A model generated the notes under the pieces. It was not told the DNA's origin and made no database searches. It was given only the letters and a program-made list of their open reading frames with translations. A stretch of DNA of 64,000 bases from HGM13862 sp031553915 (lineage in GTDB: Bacteria > Bacillota > Dehalobacteriia > UBA4068), in the NCBI GenBank assembly GCA_031553915.1, contig JAVBKT010000004.1, positions 62,001-126,000 on the forward strand, written 5' to 3'. The translations under genes were made by a program, and so were the position numbers. This document shows positions 60,621-64,000 of this stretch, piece by piece. Each line of letters starts with the position of its first letter. Position 1 is the first letter of the stretch.

Positions 60621-61775
60621 ATGCAAGGGAAAAAATGGTTGATTTTAATTGGGGGATTGATTATTGGTACCATTGCTGTGGTCTTGGTGCATTTTGGCAA
60701 TCCGGCTAATATGGGCTTTTGTATTGCCTGTTTCATTCGCGATACTGCCGGCGCTTTGGGTGTGCATCAGGCTGCTGCTGTTCAGTATATCCGTCCAGAA
60801 ATTATTGGCTTGGTACTGGGAGCTTTGATTATGGCGATTATCAGCAAGGAGTTTATGCCCAGAGGCGGCAGCTCTCCGGTGACCCGTTTTGTTTTAGGCT
60901 TTTTGGTGATGGTGGCGGCTCTTGTTTTCCTCGGTTGCCCTTTGCGGATGATTCTGCGTATTGCCGGCGGTGACCTCAATGCTATTGTTGGTCTGTTTGG
61001 TTTTGCGCTTGGTATTTTAGCGGGCGTCCTCTTCCTGAAACGTGGTTATAGCCTCAAGCGTACATATAAAATGCCGGTTACTGATAGCATCTGGCTGCCG
61101 ATTATCCAAATTGCCTTGCTGGTGCTTTTGCTGGCTGCTCCGGCGATTATCTATTTTTCCGAAAGCGGCCCTGGTTCTATGCATGCGCCCATCGCTATCG
61201 CCTTGATCGCCGGTTTGATTGTCGGAGCTATTGCCCAGAAAACCCGCTTGTGCATGGTCGGTGGTATTCGTGATTTGATGCTGTTTAAGGACTGGACCTT
61301 GATGTTGGGCTTTATCGGTATCATTATTGCTTGCGCTCTCGGCAATATCTTCTTCCTGCAATCTTTCCATTTCAGCTTTATCGGCCAGCCGATTGCCCAT
61401 ATTGACGGAGTGTGGAATTTCCTCTCCATGACTGCGGTAGGCTTGGGCTCGGTGATGCTGGGCGGCTGCCCGCTTCGCCAGCTGATTATGGCGGGCGAAG
61501 GCAATGGCGATTCTGCCATCACTGTTTTTGGTTATTTTGTCGGCGCCGCTTTTGCGCATAACTTTAAGCTCGCTTCTTCCGCTACCACGATTACTGACGG
61601 TGTAGTGAGCGGCGGCCCCAGTCTTGGCGGCAAAATTGTTACCGTGGGGATTATTGTCGTTTTGATTGTGATAGCAATTATCAACACCAAAAAGGGCAAA
61701 GAAAATTTGGCTGTCAAAGAACCAAAAGCTGTAGCAGATGATAAGGTTGCTACTAATGTCGTCATATCTAAATAG
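60621..61775 (+). CDS. yedE: YedE-family putative selenium/sulfur-compound transporter
   Basis: This 384-aa protein has about ten hydrophobic helices and two internally related halves, each with a conserved cysteine motif (FLGCPLRMILRIAGGD in the first half, MLGGCPLRQLIMAGEG in the second). A further pair is GFCIACFIRDTAG near residue 32 and TRLCMVGGIRD in the second half. This is the YeeE/YedE pattern in the subfamily tied to selenium metabolism. ATG 60621 has a gaggag site. It is first in a three-gene operon with a TusA-like carrier 12 bases downstream and a DUF3343 protein, and is divergent from a desulfurase-like gene. Selenium as substrate is by family association; thiosulfate is an alternative known for YeeE. 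Confidence 0.9.
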   Translation: MQGKKWLILIGGLIIGTIAVVLVHFGNPANMGFCIACFIRDTAGALGVHQAAAVQYIRPEIIGLVLGALIMAIISKEFMPRGGSSPVTRFVLGFLVMVAALVFLGCPLRMILRIAGGDLNAIVGLFGFALGILAGVLFLKRGYSLKRTYKMPVTDSIWLPIIQIALLVLLLAAPAIIYFSESGPGSMHAPIAIALIAGLIVGAIAQKTRLCMVGGIRDLMLFKDWTLMLGFIGIIIACALGNIFFLQSFHFSFIGQPIAHIDGVWNFLSMTAVGLGSVMLGGCPLRQLIMAGEGNGDSAITVFGYFVGAAFAHNFKLASSATTITDGVVSGGPSLGGKIVTVGIIVVLIVIAIINTKKGKENLAVKEPKAVADDKVATNVVISK

Positions 61776-61787
61776 GAGGATACACAG

Positions 61788-61997
61788 ATGACTATTATTG
61801 ACGCGAGAGGTTTGAGTTGTCCCCAGCCGGTGCTAATGGCTAAGCAGGCCCTGGAGGCTGAGCCGACAGGTTGTGAAATATTAGTTGATAATGCGGCGGC
61901 GCAAGGAAATGTCAGCCGTTTTGCCCAAAAAGCAGGATACAGCGTAACCGTCTCGAAAGATGATAGCAGTGATATTAGGCTTATCATCAAAAAATAG
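61788..61997 (+). CDS. TusA/SirA-like sulfur (selenium) carrier protein
   Basis: This 69-aa protein has the TusA signature IIDARGLSCPQPVLMAKQAL with the reactive cysteine in SCPQP, and the usual alpha/beta ending (YSVTVSKDDSSDIRLIIKK). In selenium-using bacteria the equivalent gene often encodes the longer YedF, with a second DsrE-like domain; here only the TusA domain is present. ATG 61788 has a perfect aggagg site, 12 bases after yedE. It probably accepts persulfide or selenide from the desulfurase-like enzyme or from YedE. Confidence 0.93.
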   Translation: MTIIDARGLSCPQPVLMAKQALEAEPTGCEILVDNAAAQGNVSRFAQKAGYSVTVSKDDSSDIRLIIKK

Positions 61998-62012
61998 GCG
62001 AGGAGTGTATCG

Positions 62013-62255
62013 ATGCCAGAGTATGTTGCCACTTTTTTTACGCATTATGATGCGATCGTTTTCTGCCGCAGCTTAGAGAAGCTTGCCATTACCGGAAAGA
62101 TGATGCCGGTGCCAAGAAAACTAAGCAGCTCTTGCGGAACCTGCGTTAGCTTTAGCGATGCGGAGCTAGCCATAGAAAAGATACCGACCGGTGATCTAGA
62201 ACGTCTGGTACAAAAGCTGAACAATAATTATATTGATATAGTTGATAACAGATAA
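62013..62255 (+). CDS. DUF3343 protein (putative Se/S carrier)
   Basis: This 80-aa protein matches DUF3343: YVATFFTHYDAIVFCRSLEK at the N-terminus, then VPRKLSSSCGTCVSFSDAELA with the conserved cysteine pair C-G-T-C. The family is repeatedly found with YedE and TusA-like proteins and is thought to carry or sense reactive sulfur or selenium, without a proven reaction. ATG 62013 follows gaggag, 15 bases after the TusA-like gene. A very strong terminator ends the operon nine bases later. Confidence 0.9.
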   Translation: MPEYVATFFTHYDAIVFCRSLEKLAITGKMMPVPRKLSSSCGTCVSFSDAELAIEKIPTGDLERLVQKLNNNYIDIVDNR

Positions 62256-62263
62256 AAACATAA

Positions 62264-62304
62264 ATAAAGAAAGATACAGGGCATTGCCCTGTATCTTTCT
62301 TTAT
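62264..62304 (+). terminator. Terminator of the yedE operon
   Basis: A perfect 19-bp stem (62264-62282 with 62286-62304) around a 3-base loop, A-rich on the left and T-rich on the right. Confidence 0.85.
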
Positions 62305-62341
62305 GGCAGCGATAAAGGAATTTGTCTTATCAAGACGGAAT

Positions 62342-62372
62342 TCTATAGCAAAAGATTATCTTCTGCTATAGA
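62342..62372 (+). promoter_or_regulatory. Hairpin in the leader of the adenosylhomocysteinase-like gene
   Basis: tctatagca (62342-62350) pairs with tgctataga (62364-62372), ending beside the agagg ribosome site. It could be an operator palindrome or a translation-masking hairpin. It does not resemble a SAM or S-adenosylhomocysteine riboswitch by eye. Confidence 0.4.
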
Positions 62373-62385
62373 GAGGTAAAACACA

Positions 62386-63627
62386 ATGAGTGATATTAAA
62401 GATATAGCTTTAGCGCCATCAGGCGAAGATAAAATTGCCTGGGTCGAGGCATATATGCCGCTATTAAACCGCATAAAAGAGGATTTCAGCAGGCGTAAGC
62501 CCTTTGCCGGGCATGCAATTGCCCTCAGTATCCACCTGGAGGCCAAAACCGCTTTTTTGGCCTTAACCTTAGCAGCCGGCGGCGCGGAGGTCTATGTTAC
62601 CGGGTCCAATGTGCTGTCAACGCAGGACGATATTGCCGCGGCTTTGGTCAAAAAAGGCTTTGAGGTTTTTGCTGTTCACGGCGCGGACGATAAGCTTTAT
62701 CAGCAGCATTTGCAGCAGGCTTTGGCCTGTCATCCGCATTTGATCCTTGATGATGGCGGCGATTTTGTCAATCTGCTGCATAGCAGTGATATCGCTTTGG
62801 CAGACCGGCTGATCGGTGGCTGTGAGGAAACAACCACCGGCATTTTACGCCTTAAAGCCAGGGCGGCCGAGGGGAGCTTGCGCTTTCCGATGATGGCGGT
62901 CAATGATGCGGACTGCAAGCATCTCTTTGACAACCGCTATGGCACCGGACAATCCACCTTGACGGCGATTATGGCAGTTACCAACCTTAGCATTGCCTCA
63001 CGCACAGTTGTGGTAGCAGGCTATGGCTGGTGCGGTAAAGGTGTGGCGATGCGCGCCAAAGGCATGGGTGCTAGAGTGATAGTTACTGAGATTGACCCTG
63101 TTAAAGCTATTGAAGCGGTTATGGACGGCTTTGCGGTGATGCCGATGTCAGCCGCGGCTAGGGAGGGCGATATCTTTATCACTGTTACCGGCTGCCGTGA
63201 CGTGATTACATCCCAACATATGCAGCTGATGAAGGCCGGAGCTATTCTCGCCAATGCCGGACACTTTGATTGTGAGGTTAATAAACATGACTTAGCTGCC
63301 CTAGCGGAAGAAGTTTGGCAGCGTAAACCAAGCATCACCGGGTACCGCCTCGAAGACGGCAGGGTGCTTAATCTTTTGGCTGAGGGGCGTTTGGTGAATC
63401 TGGCGGCCGGCATGGGCCATCCGGCGGAAATCATGGATATGAGCTTTGCCATTCAAGCCAAGGCCCTGGAATATTTGCTGCGGCATCAAGGAGAGCTGAC
63501 CAATCAGGTTTATCAGGTTCCGTTGCAAATTGATCAGGATATTGCCCGCTTGAAATTGCTTTGTTTGGGTGTGGAGATTGATCAATTAACCCCGGAGCAA
63601 GTGGCATATTTACATAGCGCTGAATAA
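62386..63627 (+). CDS. ahcY: Adenosylhomocysteinase family protein
   Basis: This 413-aa protein resembles S-adenosylhomocysteine hydrolase, which splits S-adenosylhomocysteine into adenosine and homocysteine with bound NAD+. Family segments include GHAIALSIHLEAKTAFLALTL, GSNVLSTQDDIAAAL, GGCEETTTGILRL, VNDADCKHLFDNRYGTGQS, the NAD loop VVVAGYGWCGKGVAMRAKGMGARVIVTEIDP, and ILANAGHFDCEV with GMGHPAEIMDMSFAIQA. It is slightly shorter than the classical ~430-470-aa enzyme and looks like the archaeal/bacterial compact type; relatives in methanogens act on S-inosylhomocysteine, so the exact substrate is open. ATG 62386 follows agagg. It has its own terminator and looks monocistronic. Confidence 0.92.
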   Translation: MSDIKDIALAPSGEDKIAWVEAYMPLLNRIKEDFSRRKPFAGHAIALSIHLEAKTAFLALTLAAGGAEVYVTGSNVLSTQDDIAAALVKKGFEVFAVHGADDKLYQQHLQQALACHPHLILDDGGDFVNLLHSSDIALADRLIGGCEETTTGILRLKARAAEGSLRFPMMAVNDADCKHLFDNRYGTGQSTLTAIMAVTNLSIASRTVVVAGYGWCGKGVAMRAKGMGARVIVTEIDPVKAIEAVMDGFAVMPMSAAAREGDIFITVTGCRDVITSQHMQLMKAGAILANAGHFDCEVNKHDLAALAEEVWQRKPSITGYRLEDGRVLNLLAEGRLVNLAAGMGHPAEIMDMSFAIQAKALEYLLRHQGELTNQVYQVPLQIDQDIARLKLLCLGVEIDQLTPEQVAYLHSAE

Positions 63628-63635
63628 TAAATAAA

Positions 63636-63674
63636 AAATAGACCCTCTTGCTGCTAGAGCAAGAGGGTCTATTT
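63636..63674. terminator. Bidirectional terminator between ahcY and the LysR gene
   Basis: A perfect 17-bp stem (aaatagaccctcttgct 63636-63652 with its complement 63658-63674) and a 5-base loop, with A and T runs on the two sides, lies in a convergent gap. Confidence 0.88.
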
Positions 63675-63685
63675 ATCAGCTGCAA

Positions 63686-64000
63686 TCATTTAGCTTTGGT
63701 TTGCGTTTGGCTTAACACATAGCCATAGAAGAGCCGCTCGCGTTCCACCAGGCGGTCCTTTTTGCGGCGGATCAGATAAAGATACCGTTCATTATCACCG
63801 GGTAGAGGGAAGACGCAGATTTTGCCCAGCTGAAAGGCATCTTCAGCAGCGCGCTCAGAAACAACCGCCACACCCATGCCTTCGGCCACAGAATTCTTAA
63901 TGGCCTCGGTATCAGACATCTCCGCCACAATATTGAGCGTGCCTTTATGCTGCCTGCGGCTGAGATATTGCTCAAATTCGTAGCGGGTACCAGAGCCTGG
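63686..64000 (-). CDS. LysR-type regulator, C-terminal part only
   Basis: The window ends inside this gene; 104 codons of its effector-binding domain are visible. The frame reads from the edge as PGSGTRYEFEQYLSRR, then LNIVAEMSDTEAIKNSVAEG, GVAVVSERAAED and closes with YLYLIRRKKDRLVERERLF. The GSGT-R segment followed by E-M-x-x-T-E-A-I-K-x-x-V is the usual order in LysR substrate-binding domains. The DNA-binding helix-turn-helix lies outside the window, so its target is unknown. Its stop (63686) faces ahcY across the shared terminator. Confidence 0.88.
   Translation of the reverse strand, partial: PGSGTRYEFEQYLSRRQHKGTLNIVAEMSDTEAIKNSVAEGMGVAVVSERAAEDAFQLGKICVFPLPGDNERYLYLIRRKKDRLVERERLFYGYVLSQTQTKAK

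Noticed and set aside
60621..62255. Selenocysteine codons in the selenium-type genes
   Set aside because: All three genes read through to ordinary stops with normal lengths, and I saw no in-frame TGA followed by a SECIS-like hairpin.

Overview
The window comes from an anaerobic, low-to-moderate G+C member of the Bacillota (Firmicutes), probably a gut-type Clostridia or Negativicutes lineage. The evidence is gene content: a split GcvPA/GcvPB glycine decarboxylase, a dnaG-rpoD pair, a fused B12-binding radical SAM/DUF2344 protein beside rng-rplU-rpmA-obgE-nadD-yqeK-rsfS, a YedE selenium-type cluster and an NRPS ending in a reductase domain. No rRNA, tRNA, CRISPR array, transposase or phage gene was recognised, so the species cannot be fixed from the sequence.

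Layout. 1-215: 3' end of a YibE/F-like membrane protein. 328-7036: complete glycine cleavage operon (gcvT, gcvH, gcvPA, gcvPB) with its own lipoate ligase and dihydrolipoyl dehydrogenase. 7083-12013: DUF362 protein with its own promoter, radical SAM protein, and a short RNase G. 12099-28442: four giant cytoplasmic coiled-coil proteins (1569, 1071, 1319 and 1104 aa). They sit on both sides of rplU-rpmA as two convergent two-gene units and fill about 16 kb of a normally compact ribosome/GTPase locus. 28648-31598: obgE, nadD, yqeK, rsfS. 31599-32185: AT-rich intergenic stretch with DnaA-box-like sites. 32186-34183: flavoprotein and YbaK-type deacylase. 34341-42080 (minus strand): rpoD, dnaG, sbcC, sbcD. 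42301-44597: ClC transporter and a corrinoid-protein activation-domain gene. 44657-58539: apparent operon of a seven-domain NRPS (C-A-T-C-A-T-R), a 7TM histidine kinase, an HD-GYP response regulator, an acyl-AMP ligase, an acyl carrier protein and an Sfp-type phosphopantetheinyl transferase. 58637-62255: acetyltransferase, hairpin element, and a selenium-type module (class V aminotransferase, YedE, TusA-like, DUF3343). 62386-63627: adenosylhomocysteinase-like gene. 63686-64000: 3' end of a LysR regulator.

Two systems stand out. First, the coiled-coil locus: each unit pairs an all-coil protein with one carrying a long acidic Ala/Glu(/Pro) segment, and a recurring ~60-residue segment lies at the same place (residues 81-140 and 83-140) in the two acidic-segment proteins. 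I recognise no named family; a cytoskeletal or scaffold role is inference. Second, the NRPS operon: its architecture predicts an N-acylated dipeptide released reductively as an aldehyde (or cyclised pyrazinone), with acyl-chain loading, carrier-protein activation and a cyclic-di-GMP-type two-component pair encoded in the same transcript.

The window also holds several hairpin-rich, non-coding mobile-type elements: a two-copy inverted-repeat family (33567-33679 and 37339-37702) and an unrelated element bounded by two identical palindromes (59116-59303).
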